64,000 bases of DNA, from the NCBI RefSeq assembly GCF_001640025.1, contig NC_031672.1, positions 372,001-436,000 on the forward strand. The letters are read 5' to 3'. Position 1 is the stretch's first letter; every line of letters begins with the position of its first letter. This DNA comes from Sugiyamaella lignohabitans (Eukaryota; Ascomycota; Dipodascomycetes; Dipodascales; Trichomonascaceae). The notes beneath the pieces were generated by a model. That model was not told the DNA's origin. It made no database searches and saw only the letters and a program-made list of their open reading frames with translations. The position numbers and the translations under genes are program-made. This document shows positions 33,811 through 42,932 of this stretch, piece by piece.

Positions 33811-35652
33811 TTAACAGAGACCCTTGACGAGGGCCCAGGAGTCGCATTTGATGTTGTTGGAGTCGGCCCATTCTTTGGTTAGTTTGTATCCAAAGGCAGC
33901 AGCTTCTTGGAGGGTAGAGAAGCAGTGCATGGGCAGGTAGTAGGGGTCCTCGAGCGGTCGGTAGCCTCCTTCGTGTTTGCTTGACGGTTTTGGACTGGCG
34001 TGTCTGTTGGTCCAAGTTTTGGGGTAGTCCTTTTCGACATCGTCTAAACTGAGTTGGGTCAAGCCGAGCTTGAAATCCTGCATCGACGAGTCGTGGCAGG
34101 CCATGTATTTGGTTGTTAGGTGGACAATTTCCTGGTTTAGTTTATTCACATCGACGTCATCCGATCCAGATCCCGGTCCAGATCCTGCTCGTGATGCAGA
34201 GGATCCGGTGTCGGGAAGTTGCTTTGTCTTCTTTTGGATTACGCTATGACAGGCAGATGCAATTCTCATGTGAACCAGGGCCCGAATCTGATATAATAGA
34301 CCCACTAATTGGTGGATCTTGTTCTGCTCAAAATTTATTATCAACCGGCCAATAAACGGAATCAGAGTCGACCAAGAGCTACGGTTGGCATCTCGTCGGA
34401 CCATCTGATCGGCCCTATCTTCATAGTCAAACCCTACTATGAATGCCAGTAGTGAGTCGACACTAATAACGGCAGCCAGAGAGTATTGCTTTTTTTCCAT
34501 TGCACTATCGGCTTCGTGTTTCTTCTCTCTGGCAAGCTCGATCCAGTTGTGCATTTTGCTTCTCAGAAGACGGTAGTACTTTTCTCGTTTCTCTTCAGAA
34601 ATGGCCGACTGACTCGATATTTTCGAGATGGGTGAAGATGCTGGATTCGTGAGTCCAGCACCTGAATCTTTTTGTTCGGACTTTTGTTTTGTTGCTTTGA
34701 CAGATGGCAGCTGTGTTTGAGAGTTGTGGTTTTGATTCTGGTTCTGATTCTGGTTCTTGGAGATTTTTTTGCGCTTGGCAGACTCTGCCAAGGGCCCCTC
34801 GTCTTCTGACGAGCTCGAGTAACTTCGGTTGATTTTAGGTCGTTTTGTAGATGGTTTGGTATTGTTAGTAGTAGCATTAGTATTAGCATTATTCGAAGTA
34901 GAACTTCCATTTTGCGAAGATTTGTGTTCAATGATTCCCAGCCCGATCGTCTTTTTAGAGCTCGAGTTGGGGTTGGTTGATGATGGCTTTTTGGAGCTGA
35001 GTTCACCTTCTGAGTCTCTACCATCTTTCACTGGTGGACGCTTAGACTTTTCGTTTAATTTTGTAGATGCTACACCTTTTTCTGGTCTCTCTTTAGCCCG
35101 TATTTCACCATCTTTCGTGACAGTACGATCCTTGGATCGGTCCGTTTTTTCTCCAATCCTTCGGTCATTGACTTTTTCTCTATTCTTAGCACTTTCACTA
35201 TTGGATTTATCAGACAGCTCGCCATCTCTGTCTCTGTCTCGTTCTCGTTCTTTGGTATCCACCTTCAAAGTAACAATAAAAGAAGGACGTCGCTTTTTCC
35301 CATTTATAGTTGAATCTTTTCCATTTGAAAGAATATGGTCGCCATTTCCTTCACTAATCAGAGGCGCGACAGCACGTTTGGGTACTGGCTGTAATATCAC
35401 AGGCCTATCAGAAGCTGTTGCCGCGGAAGACGGTTTCTTCTTGTCGCTTGAACCAGTGCTGTCGCTGCGAAAGCTGCCTAAATCATCGAATTCCGGCGGC
35501 AGTGTGGGACTGAGCATTCGCTGCGGAATCATTTCCTCGGCCCATGCTGGTAGCGTGGGACTCAGCATGGGCGGCAGCGACACCGGCGACTCAGACCCGT
35601 TCCGCGAAGGAGGCCCTATACTGCCATTGAGCCTATTAGCAGCTTTACTCAT
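33811..35652 (-). CDS. Possible AF4/AFF-like (Ebp1-type) elongation-complex scaffold
   Basis: 613 residues. Near the N-terminus a motif occurs twice: LSPTLPAWAEE and LSPTLPPEFDD (about 30-55). The middle (about 90-370) is disordered, charged and Ser/Lys-rich. The C-terminal third (about 370-510) is helical: KYYRLLRSKMHNWIELAREK, then AMEKKQYSLAAVISVDSLLAF and GLLYQIRALVHMRI. Repeated LSPTLP motifs plus a TPR-like helical end recall fungal proteins related to AF4/AFF scaffolds, including S. pombe Ebp1, which binds Ell1 in the super elongation complex. S. cerevisiae lacks ELL, so the assignment would be notable. It rests on my reading of architecture and is not secure; a nuclear disordered protein is all that is certain. 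Confidence 0.65.
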   Translation of the reverse strand: MSKAANRLNGSIGPPSRNGSESPVSLPPMLSPTLPAWAEEMIPQRMLSPTLPPEFDDLGSFRSDSTGSSDKKKPSSAATASDRPVILQPVPKRAVAPLISEGNGDHILSNGKDSTINGKKRRPSFIVTLKVDTKERERDRDRDGELSDKSNSESAKNREKVNDRRIGEKTDRSKDRTVTKDGEIRAKERPEKGVASTKLNEKSKRPPVKDGRDSEGELSSKKPSSTNPNSSSKKTIGLGIIEHKSSQNGSSTSNNANTNATTNNTKPSTKRPKINRSYSSSSEDEGPLAESAKRKKISKNQNQNQNQNHNSQTQLPSVKATKQKSEQKDSGAGLTNPASSPISKISSQSAISEEKREKYYRLLRSKMHNWIELAREKKHEADSAMEKKQYSLAAVISVDSLLAFIVGFDYEDRADQMVRRDANRSSWSTLIPFIGRLIINFEQNKIHQLVGLLYQIRALVHMRIASACHSVIQKKTKQLPDTGSSASRAGSGPGSGSDDVDVNKLNQEIVHLTTKYMACHDSSMQDFKLGLTQLSLDDVEKDYPKTWTNRHASPKPSSKHEGGYRPLEDPYYLPMHCFSTLQEAAAFGYKLTKEWADSNNIKCDSWALVKGLC

Positions 35653-36232
35653 ACTAAGACTGTGTGCTCAAGCTTTCTTGTACTGAAATTCCAAACCTGC
35701 CAAATCCAAATCGTCTCTTGATACCATACGACAAATATAACTTCGAGCCCTTCCTAAACTACGCGGTCTGCAATGTTAACCGGGGGTCCAGGGTTTATAT
35801 TTGAAGCGAGTTTCACGTCTGAACAGCAAGCAAAAGTACCGACGACTCGGCCCTAAATCTTCAAGAGAGCGTGACTGGCGAGATGGGCTGCGATCCTGGT
35901 ATCTCACGCTCACAGTCGGGTTCTATTGACGCTAGCTACACAAGAATATCACGAAGCAGTGATTTAATGTTATTTCCCTGCATTCTACATAATCACCATA
36001 CATATTCTGCAAACGGGGCGCGCCCCCGCCGACCCCCTCTCAGGGGGTCAGACTGCCTCCGGCGGCTGGGGCTCCGCCCCAGACTCCGCTGCTCCTCTCG
36101 CTTCGCTCGAGTCGGTTCCGTCTCCCGTCCCAGCTATCTCCTGCGAAGCAGGAGCCACGGGGTCTGGGGCGGAGCCCCAGCCGCCGGAGGCACAGTGGCA
36201 CCGTATAAGTTAGATACAGAGGTTTGAAGGGG
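35653..36232. other. Short intergenic region between AFF-like and STR2
   Basis: Promoter of the AFF-like gene, then one full GC foldback element near the 3' end of STR2. No gene seen. Confidence 0.5.
36054..36192 (+). repeat. Full-length GC foldback element (139 bp)
   Basis: CTCGAG-type arm and GCAGGAG-type arm, loops TCC in both. Left flank cagggggtcagac. It ends 40 bp from the STR2 stop codon. Confidence 0.92.
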
Positions 36233-37825
36233 CTAATTACAGGCGGCCAGGGCCCGGTCGAATTTGGCGACCAAGTCGGCTGTGGGCTCGAGGCCGATGC
36301 TGACGCGGATCAGGTTGCGGTCAACGCCGAAGGTGCTGACGTAGTCTAGCTCGCTGTAGTGGGCCAGCATCGGGAAGGGGCAGCAGAGGGTGAAGTTGGT
36401 GCCGAGACTGGGGCCTTTGTCGATGTCGAGGGCGTCGTAGAATCGTTGGGCATTGATAGGGTCTTTAAAGAGGATTGAGAAGAGCGAACCATAGCCGCCC
36501 TTTTCGACCATGAGCTCTTCATAGTGCTTTCTGGTGGGTGAATTGCTGGGGTAGTAGACGGTGTCTATGACAGGACTTTTGTTCAGCAGATCCACTACAG
36601 CTTGACTGTTGGTATTGCTCTTGTACGCACGCTCGACGACGTCGCGACTGTTCTTTTCTAACACATCGGCATCCTGATACCAGAGAAAGTCGACAAACTT
36701 GGTGCTGGCTTGTTTGAGTTGGTTGTAGTATTTACTGTCGGGGTTCAGAACAAGACTGCCGCCTAAAGCATCACATGCTCCGTTGAATATCTTGGTCAGA
36801 CTGCAACACACGATATCGGCATAGGGAAACAGGTTCAGATTCACGTAGTTGGCCAGAGTGTCGTCAACTACAACTGCAAAGTTATACTTGTCAGCAAGCT
36901 TGCGAATGGCCAACAAATCAGGTGTTTTCAGCAGAGGGTTGGTTGGCACTTCACAGAACAAGGCAGTAATTCTCTCACCGGATTCAAGTAGTTTGGTAAG
37001 ACTGTCAAGATCCTCAGCTTCACCATTACCATAGAAATGAGATCCAGGGCCCACCTTGGCCAGCAGCTTGATAGTATCAGTGAAAGCAAATCCATAACAG
37101 ACACTTTTATACTCGCCAATAGCCTGTAGCACAGCTCTATGGGCGTTGAAAATGGCAGTCAGACCACTGGGAAATAAAAACACATCTTCTTCAACTGCCT
37201 TGGGAGTAGGCACTTTAGATAGACTGGCAGTGTCATTAATGAGACTGGCAATCCGTTTTTTCAAAACAGATTTCGAATCTGTAGCATAAAGCTCTCTAGA
37301 CGAAGTGTGCGAACCGGTGGGTTCTAAACGAGGACATTGACAGAGATACGCCCCCAGACGAGAACCAATGGCCTCGCCTGATACTCGCAGGTACAGTTTA
37401 CCGACCGCAAACTCTGATTCGGGCATGAACGTCGCAAAAATAGTCAAAGTGGCCAGCGGGGCACTGGGATCATTCTGTTTCTTCTTGTCTGATTTGTCAG
37501 TTGTGGTGAATCCTGATACACGGACCTTAACATTAGGCAGTTCACTGTGTCTCTCGATGAACTCCTTACATCTGACAGCAGCATCATAAAACGGAAATAG
37601 CAGACATTTATCACCTGGATCACCAAACCGCGAGATGATATCAGCAGCCAGAAGCTGTACTTTAGGATGGATTGAGAATCGTGGATAACCAGTACGAAGT
37701 TTGCTAGTGACCCACGGCTCGTCTTCCATAAGCCCCTCGACCACCCGCCAAGTGGGCAGTCTAAAACTGACGGGATGGATCTCATTAGGAGGAATGGGGT
37801 CGCCAATTCCATCTGGCACCGACAT
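36233..37825 (-). CDS. STR2: Cystathionine gamma-synthase-like enzyme (Str2 family)
   Basis: 530 residues from ATG 37825; the frame extends two codons upstream only through a GTG. It is a PLP enzyme of the Cys/Met-metabolism family. In transsulfuration Str2 joins an activated homoserine to cysteine to give cystathionine. The N-terminal extension of about 200 residues is typical of fungal Str2 and YML082W proteins. The catalytic half shows FAFTDTIKLLAKVGPGSHFY, the VVVDDTLANYVN strand with the PLP-ring Asp, and CCSLTKIFNGACDALGGSLV with the PLP Lys. NFTLCCPFPMLAHY and NLIRVSIGLEPTADL complete the C-terminal domain. Str2 and YML082W cannot be separated by eye. Confidence 0.88.
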   Translation of the reverse strand: MSVPDGIGDPIPPNEIHPVSFRLPTWRVVEGLMEDEPWVTSKLRTGYPRFSIHPKVQLLAADIISRFGDPGDKCLLFPFYDAAVRCKEFIERHSELPNVKVRVSGFTTTDKSDKKKQNDPSAPLATLTIFATFMPESEFAVGKLYLRVSGEAIGSRLGAYLCQCPRLEPTGSHTSSRELYATDSKSVLKKRIASLINDTASLSKVPTPKAVEEDVFLFPSGLTAIFNAHRAVLQAIGEYKSVCYGFAFTDTIKLLAKVGPGSHFYGNGEAEDLDSLTKLLESGERITALFCEVPTNPLLKTPDLLAIRKLADKYNFAVVVDDTLANYVNLNLFPYADIVCCSLTKIFNGACDALGGSLVLNPDSKYYNQLKQASTKFVDFLWYQDADVLEKNSRDVVERAYKSNTNSQAVVDLLNKSPVIDTVYYPSNSPTRKHYEELMVEKGGYGSLFSILFKDPINAQRFYDALDIDKGPSLGTNFTLCCPFPMLAHYSELDYVSTFGVDRNLIRVSIGLEPTADLVAKFDRALAACN

Positions 37826-38362
37826 TTTCACACACTCTACTTTTCACAACTGGAACAACCGACAAAACACACCACAATTGGCAAACGCAGGTATCGATAC
37901 TCGAATAAACTACAAAATAAAGAACAAAATAATTAGCTGTGAGCGTTACGAATGCGAATCTGGGGGCTATTTATACCTTTTGCAATAAAAACACACTAGG
38001 CTCACTTGGTCCACCGATTAACCATCAAACTGCAGAGCGGAAATCGATGCCTGCTTCAGATTTTGACTGCATGAACACGCCGATCGAGTGATATCAGGGG
38101 AAGGGGGACCTGCCTCCGGCGGCTGGGGCTCTGCCCCAGACCCCGTGGCTCCTGCTTCGCAGGAGTTGGCTGGGACCGAAGACGGAACCGACTCGAGCGC
38201 AGCGAGAGGAGCAGCGGGGTCTGGGGCGGAGCCCCAGCCGCCGGAGGCACACCACCCCCGCAGGGATCTGCAGATGTGGACCTGGGTTTATATCAGTGAT
38301 ACCGCAGGTACGGCATCGACGGTTGTGATTTGAGACTGTCAGAGCCAGAAGAAAAGTGAGAA
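37826..38362. other. Divergent promoter region STR2 / formamidase
   Basis: Shared upstream region of 537 bp, holding one full GC foldback element at its right side. Confidence 0.55.
38111..38249 (-). repeat. Full-length GC foldback element (139 bp)
   Basis: GCAGGAG-type arm (loop TCT) on the left, CTCGAG-type arm (loop TCC) on the right. Read from the CTCGAG side the linker is ggttccgtcttcggtcccagc. Left flank aagggggacc, right flank caccaccccc. It lies 113 bp upstream of the formamidase ATG. Confidence 0.92.
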
Positions 38363-39307
38363 ATGACGGGCGAATTGGACCAGTCGTTTCATGTCCATAG
38401 CGGACAGAGCCATTTGAAGTGGTCCAAGGATATAAAACCGGTGCTGAGAGTGAAATCGGGCGAGGTTGTCACTTTCGATGCCAATGATTCGAGTAATAAC
38501 CAAATTCATAAAGACTCGACTCTCGAAACACTTTATTTCGATCTCGCTATCTGTGATCCCGTTTATGGACCAGTTTATATTGAAGGAGCTGAGCCTGGTG
38601 ATACACTTGAAGTGGAACTGATGAAATTAGACCCCGCTGATTGGGGCTGGACTGCTATCTTCCCAGATTTCGGGCTTCTGGCAGATGAGTTCCCAGATAC
38701 CCAATTGAAAATCTGGAAATTTGCTAAAGGATCAAAGACTGCTGAGTTTAAAAAGGGCATTGAAGTGCCGATTCGGCCATTTCTTGGCGAAGTGGGTGTT
38801 GCTCCTCCTGAAGGAGAACACTCGACGATTCCTCCGCTCGACACTGGCGGTAATATCGACTGTCGACATGTGGTCGAGGGAACTAAACTGTATCTTCCCG
38901 TGAAAGTTGCTGGTGCTCTTTTCAGCTGTGGAGATGGCCATGCTGCTCAGGGTGATGGAGAAGTGTGTGGAACTGCTATTGAGACACCCATGACGGCCAC
39001 CCTGCGGTTCACGGTCCACAAAGACAAGCCCTGGGTGACTTCACCACACTACCTGACGAAACCAATCACTACCACTGTACCCGACAAAGGTACCTACAGT
39101 ATCCTAGGTATCGATTCAGACCTCCGTGAAGCGGCCCGAAAGGCCATTCGCTCCATGATCGTGTACCTGACCACGACCCACTCGCTCACCAAGGTCGAGG
39201 CATACATGCTGTGCTCGGTGGCCGTCGACCTCAAAATCGCCGAGGCCGTCGACATGCCCAACTACGCAGTGGCAGCGACACTTCCTCTCAATATTTTTAC
39301 TGAATAA
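38363..39307 (+). CDS. Formamidase/acetamidase family amidohydrolase
   Basis: 314 residues, FmdA/AmdA family. These hydrolyse formamide or short amides to ammonia and the acid. Landmarks: HVHSGQSHLKWSKDIKPVL at the start, CDPVYGPVYIEGAEPGDTLEVE (about 72-93), and SCGDGHAAQGDGEVCGTAIETP (about 195-216), the most conserved block of the family, whose His and Asp residues line the metal/active-site region. Length is below the roughly 400 of bacterial and Aspergillus formamidases and close to the acetamidase-like forms. Together with MEP2 and the amine oxidase it points to use of scarce nitrogen sources. No GATAAG was noticed directly upstream. Confidence 0.88.
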   Translation: MTGELDQSFHVHSGQSHLKWSKDIKPVLRVKSGEVVTFDANDSSNNQIHKDSTLETLYFDLAICDPVYGPVYIEGAEPGDTLEVELMKLDPADWGWTAIFPDFGLLADEFPDTQLKIWKFAKGSKTAEFKKGIEVPIRPFLGEVGVAPPEGEHSTIPPLDTGGNIDCRHVVEGTKLYLPVKVAGALFSCGDGHAAQGDGEVCGTAIETPMTATLRFTVHKDKPWVTSPHYLTKPITTTVPDKGTYSILGIDSDLREAARKAIRSMIVYLTTTHSLTKVEAYMLCSVAVDLKIAEAVDMPNYAVAATLPLNIFTE

Positions 39308-39320
39308 ATACGGGTGGTGA

Positions 39321-39459
39321 CTACCTCCGGCGGCTGGGGCTGCGCCCCAGACCCCGCTGCTCCTCTCGCTGCGCTCGAGTCGTTGCGTCGACATTCCCAG
39401 CGGTCTCCTGCGAAGCAGGAACTAGGGGGTCTGGGGCGTAGCCCCAGCCGCCGGAGGCA
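39321..39459 (+). repeat. Full-length GC foldback element (139 bp)
   Basis: CTCGAG-type arm (loop TGC, terminus TACCTCC) and GCAGGAG-type arm (loop TAC). It begins only 13 bp after the formamidase stop. Confidence 0.92.
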
Positions 39460-39510
39460 GACACGGGATTTCGTCCGAACTGTGTATTATTAGCACCTCT
39501 CGCCGAGCAA

Positions 39511-39566
39511 CTCCTGCGAAGCAGGAGTAACCAGGGTCTGGGGCGGAGCCCCAGCCGCCGGAGGCA
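39511..39566 (-). repeat. Solo GC foldback arm
   Basis: Inverted arm, loop TCC, GCAGGAG-type tip. It ends 6 bp from the ASI stop codon, so the ASI transcript almost certainly contains it. Confidence 0.9.
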
Positions 39567-39572
39567 CTGTAG

Positions 39573-41858
39573 CTATTCCGCGACAACGTGGGAATAGGAC
39601 TCGACTTTGCGACGGCAGTTGACGCAGCCGGAGAAGAGCTGCGATGCCAGGGTCTCGCGGCAGGGTTCGCACATTAGGAGACATCCGCATGGGAAGAGCA
39701 CCACCTGTCGGGGTGCGGAGATGCATATGACACACAGGTTCGAGGATGGCAGGTCCGGTCCGTCTTCGTTGTCGTTGTCGAAGTCCGAGGCGTTCTGAAG
39801 TGAGCTGGTGTTGTGGTCGTGCCATCGGTTCTGGATCAGTTTGAGTGATTCCTGTCTATCGTTTTCAAGTAATCGGGTGTACTGAGAACGGGTGAGTGGC
39901 CGTCCACTGTTGTTGAAGAGATGCTTTTGGAGAATGTCTCGTCGTGGACTCTCTGCAGATAGGAGTGTTTGTAGAGAGTCAGGACCAGAAAGAAGCAACT
40001 CCTGGAAATCTTCTTGGAAAGTGCCGTTGTCTATGGGGCCCGCAGAGTCGTTCGACTCAGACTCAGACTCGGTTTCCCAGCCGTCTATATCCGATGTCTC
40101 AGGGTCCACAGCGTCGTTTTTGTCGAGATGGTCATTATATTCTTCCTCGTCAGATTCATTTTCTTCTAGTTCTTCGAGTATAAATGGAACATGTCCAGAT
40201 TGTAAGTCGGGTCGAGTGCTTGTTTTATCAGAGTTTCTCGCTGACCGCCGTAGAAATTGACTGATGTATATCAGAAACAACTGGATTTTCTTCACCAGTT
40301 TAATGATAAATATTAGCATTGACCCAATGTACGATAGGGTGCTATAGTTTGGCTGTCGCATGAGCCAGGAAATATATTTGCTCCCCAAATGTTGTTGTGC
40401 ATAAATAGAGTTGGAGCTGCTGCTACTGGTGCTGCTGGAAATCCCACTGGCTTGAGTGGATTCTAATATGGCCATAGACGAATCTAACAGATTTAAGTTC
40501 TTAGGATTCTCTACCCAGGTGACCGATGGAGCCTTTATGACCATTGTCTCCTTGATAAAGCTATGGCCTCCGTTATCAGAAACAGCTGCTTTACACAGTT
40601 TAAAGATGGCATCGTGTAGAGTAGTTGCCGAACCCACTTCGCTAGATCCAAAAGGAGTTCTCATTTTGGAAGGACCGCCTACCAATAAAAATGCACTTGA
40701 ATAAATAATAAAGCAAAAAGCCACAAAAATGAGTGATATAATGGGGTACCCCACTGTAAAGAAAAGAAGACCCAGCCCCAGTTCCAACCGTTTCGACTCA
40801 TATTGTATAAAATTCCACCCTTCAAACAACATAAAAGGGCCGAATATAATGCATGACAGCAGGAGACGATACTTCTGGCTCTTGAAAATAGCCTGGGTGT
40901 GAATACTGATTTGACTGACCAGGTACAACGCCAAAATTAATAAATTATCAGCAGCACCAACAATCCAGCGAGGGCTTGACGGAATTATACTATTGTCAAA
41001 GACGAGCCCAAAGTAATACGGAGTGGCACAAAGTTCGACAACTGCGTCTCTTTGCTGGAATAGCGCTTCTACCACCTCTACTCCGTAACTGGCCATCATT
41101 ATTAGATATGTGTCCCAGAACAGACTTTCTCCTAATAGATTGACGGTTTGTTTATTTGCCGGGATTTTGGCCCAGCTGTTCCTTAAATCTGGGATTTCAT
41201 CTGCTGTTGGTTGTTTTCCTACTGCATTGTACATGGCCCGAATCAGGACGTTGTTCGTTAGTAGCGGGGCAGGCTTACGAATCATCTTGTCATCGGCCTT
41301 CGGTAGCATGGGGATGTAATGAAGGGACTTCACCTTCATAATCCTGGATTTAATGCTATCTGGAATACGAACGATCTCATAAACAACTGGACTTACACTG
41401 AGAAGTGTGCCTACAATTGCCAACAACTGGACAATTAAAATAGCAGTTATCACCACTCGAGATATCAGGAAAAACCTTGGGCTTATTACTAGTCCCCGAG
41501 CTGATCTGTATCCATCCAGTTTTATCAGTCCTTGCTCCACCAGAAACCCCACTACTCGGTACTTTATCCCCTCTATTGTATGTATAGCAAACGTGAACCC
41601 CAGCCAGATCAGGCGTCTGTGCTCTTCAATAATATAAATAGCAAGTCTAACGACCGGTTTCACCACCCAGTTCATGGTCAGTCCGACCATATACGACGAC
41701 ATCACCAGTTCAAGCAACTTCGACCCGGTCATGGACGATACCGACATGAACGAAGTCTCTATCGTCGTCGCATTGACTTTCTCGCTCGTCACACCAGCCG
41801 CCAGAGACCTCGCAGCCGCAGTAGAGACTGCAATCACACTCCCAGTCATCGTCGACAT
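39573..41858 (-). CDS. Asi1/Asi3-type membrane RING ubiquitin ligase
   Basis: 761 residues. Several membrane helices lie in the first half (about 60-160 and 305-400) and one near 505-525, followed by an acidic stretch and a C-terminal RING of about 45 residues: CVICISAPRQVVLFPCGCLL, then CEPCRETL and GCVNCRRKVE. The RING spacing and the FPCGC/CVNCRR wording match Asi1 and Asi3, which form the inner-nuclear-membrane Asi ligase that removes mislocalised membrane proteins and restrains Stp1/Stp2 amino-acid signalling. S. cerevisiae has two paralogues of 620-680 residues; one gene is seen here. The start ATG is followed by a Thr/Ser/Ala-rich lumenal-type segment. Confidence 0.75.
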   Translation of the reverse strand: MSTMTGSVIAVSTAAARSLAAGVTSEKVNATTIETSFMSVSSMTGSKLLELVMSSYMVGLTMNWVVKPVVRLAIYIIEEHRRLIWLGFTFAIHTIEGIKYRVVGFLVEQGLIKLDGYRSARGLVISPRFFLISRVVITAILIVQLLAIVGTLLSVSPVVYEIVRIPDSIKSRIMKVKSLHYIPMLPKADDKMIRKPAPLLTNNVLIRAMYNAVGKQPTADEIPDLRNSWAKIPANKQTVNLLGESLFWDTYLIMMASYGVEVVEALFQQRDAVVELCATPYYFGLVFDNSIIPSSPRWIVGAADNLLILALYLVSQISIHTQAIFKSQKYRLLLSCIIFGPFMLFEGWNFIQYESKRLELGLGLLFFTVGYPIISLIFVAFCFIIYSSAFLLVGGPSKMRTPFGSSEVGSATTLHDAIFKLCKAAVSDNGGHSFIKETMVIKAPSVTWVENPKNLNLLDSSMAILESTQASGISSSTSSSSSNSIYAQQHLGSKYISWLMRQPNYSTLSYIGSMLIFIIKLVKKIQLFLIYISQFLRRSARNSDKTSTRPDLQSGHVPFILEELEENESDEEEYNDHLDKNDAVDPETSDIDGWETESESESNDSAGPIDNGTFQEDFQELLLSGPDSLQTLLSAESPRRDILQKHLFNNSGRPLTRSQYTRLLENDRQESLKLIQNRWHDHNTSSLQNASDFDNDNEDGPDLPSSNLCVICISAPRQVVLFPCGCLLMCEPCRETLASQLFSGCVNCRRKVESYSHVVAE

Positions 41859-42932
41859 GACAATATGCCCAACAATCCACAGACGAGCTCACTCTCACCT
41901 GCCATTCCCAGTCTCACTCGCTCCGGTCTGCCGGTCTCCAACTTCACGGAGCCGCATCCCCACACCTCGGCTTCACATCACGTGACCGAGTATAAACTGA
42001 CGGGTGGAAGCTGGTTTCCTGGGGTTTGTGACACTGCCTCCGGCGGCTGGGGCTCTGCCCCAGACCCCGCTGCTCCTCTCGCTGCGCTCGAGTCGTTCCG
42101 TCGACGGTCCCAGCAGTTCCGCGAAGCGGAGCACAACCAGGGTCTGGGGCGGAGCCCCAGCCGCCGGAGGCAGGTCCCCGTGCCCCGTGTAGCTCCCGCT
42201 ATGGGGTTCCGGAGCCAGACCCGTAGAGAAAGGGACAGTTGAAGAGGATTTGGAAGCCGGAGAGGCGTGGAGAGGGCCCCTGATTCAGGGGTTGTGCCGA
42301 TCAGGGACCGGTACATATGGAGAACCCTAATATCGGTCGATTGTCGATTTATCACGGAGCGGTCGGATGCATTTCCGTCTCATGCTTATATTTATTTATT
42401 GATGTGTGAGATACCAGCACGAGAAATTGATTCTGGGGAGTTGAGAAGAGTTGGGGAGAGTTGAAGGGGGTTAAAAAGTCTATTATTATTGTGAAATGTG
42501 GTCAGGTGGTTAATAAATATATAAAAGAGGCTTTGAGTACTGGGTAGTACGGAAAAGGAGGGCTTGAATGTAATGAGACATACAACCAGCAATGGCTCGA
42601 ATGCAACCATGTTTATAGAAATACAGGTGGAACAGATAAGAGAAATGTCGACTGAACTGAACTGAGCGAAATGAGATCGTATCATGTGGAACGAGGTGAA
42701 TCAAAAAAAAAAAAAAATAGCGACGACGGTCCAACGACGACAGAATAAAGCGTATTTACAAGGAACAGTGGTAGGGCTCCTGGAAAACAGGAGTCACAAT
42801 AGAGATTAACGTGATTATCGTTGTAGAGCTAAAATTTCAAAATCGTCAGAACATCGTCGTGTGAATATTAGGTGAGGTAAGCGAAGTGGGATGATGCTAG
42901 GAAAGTTTGGGGAGTTTTTTTTTTTGGAGATG
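41859..42932. other. Region between ASI start and GT69 3' end
   Basis: TCACGTGA at 41978-41985 lies 120 bp upstream of the ASI ATG. One full GC foldback element is present. A-run at 42702-42717. No gene seen. Confidence 0.5.
42035..42172 (+). repeat. Full-length GC foldback element (138 bp)
   Basis: CTCGAG-type arm (loop TCT) and GCGGAG-type arm (loop TCC). The linker is the best match to gttccgtcgacggtcccagc. Confidence 0.93.

Noticed and set aside
34829..35686. 285-codon plus-strand frame inside the AFF-like gene
   Set aside because: Ser/Leu-rich antisense of the disordered charged region; no independent support.
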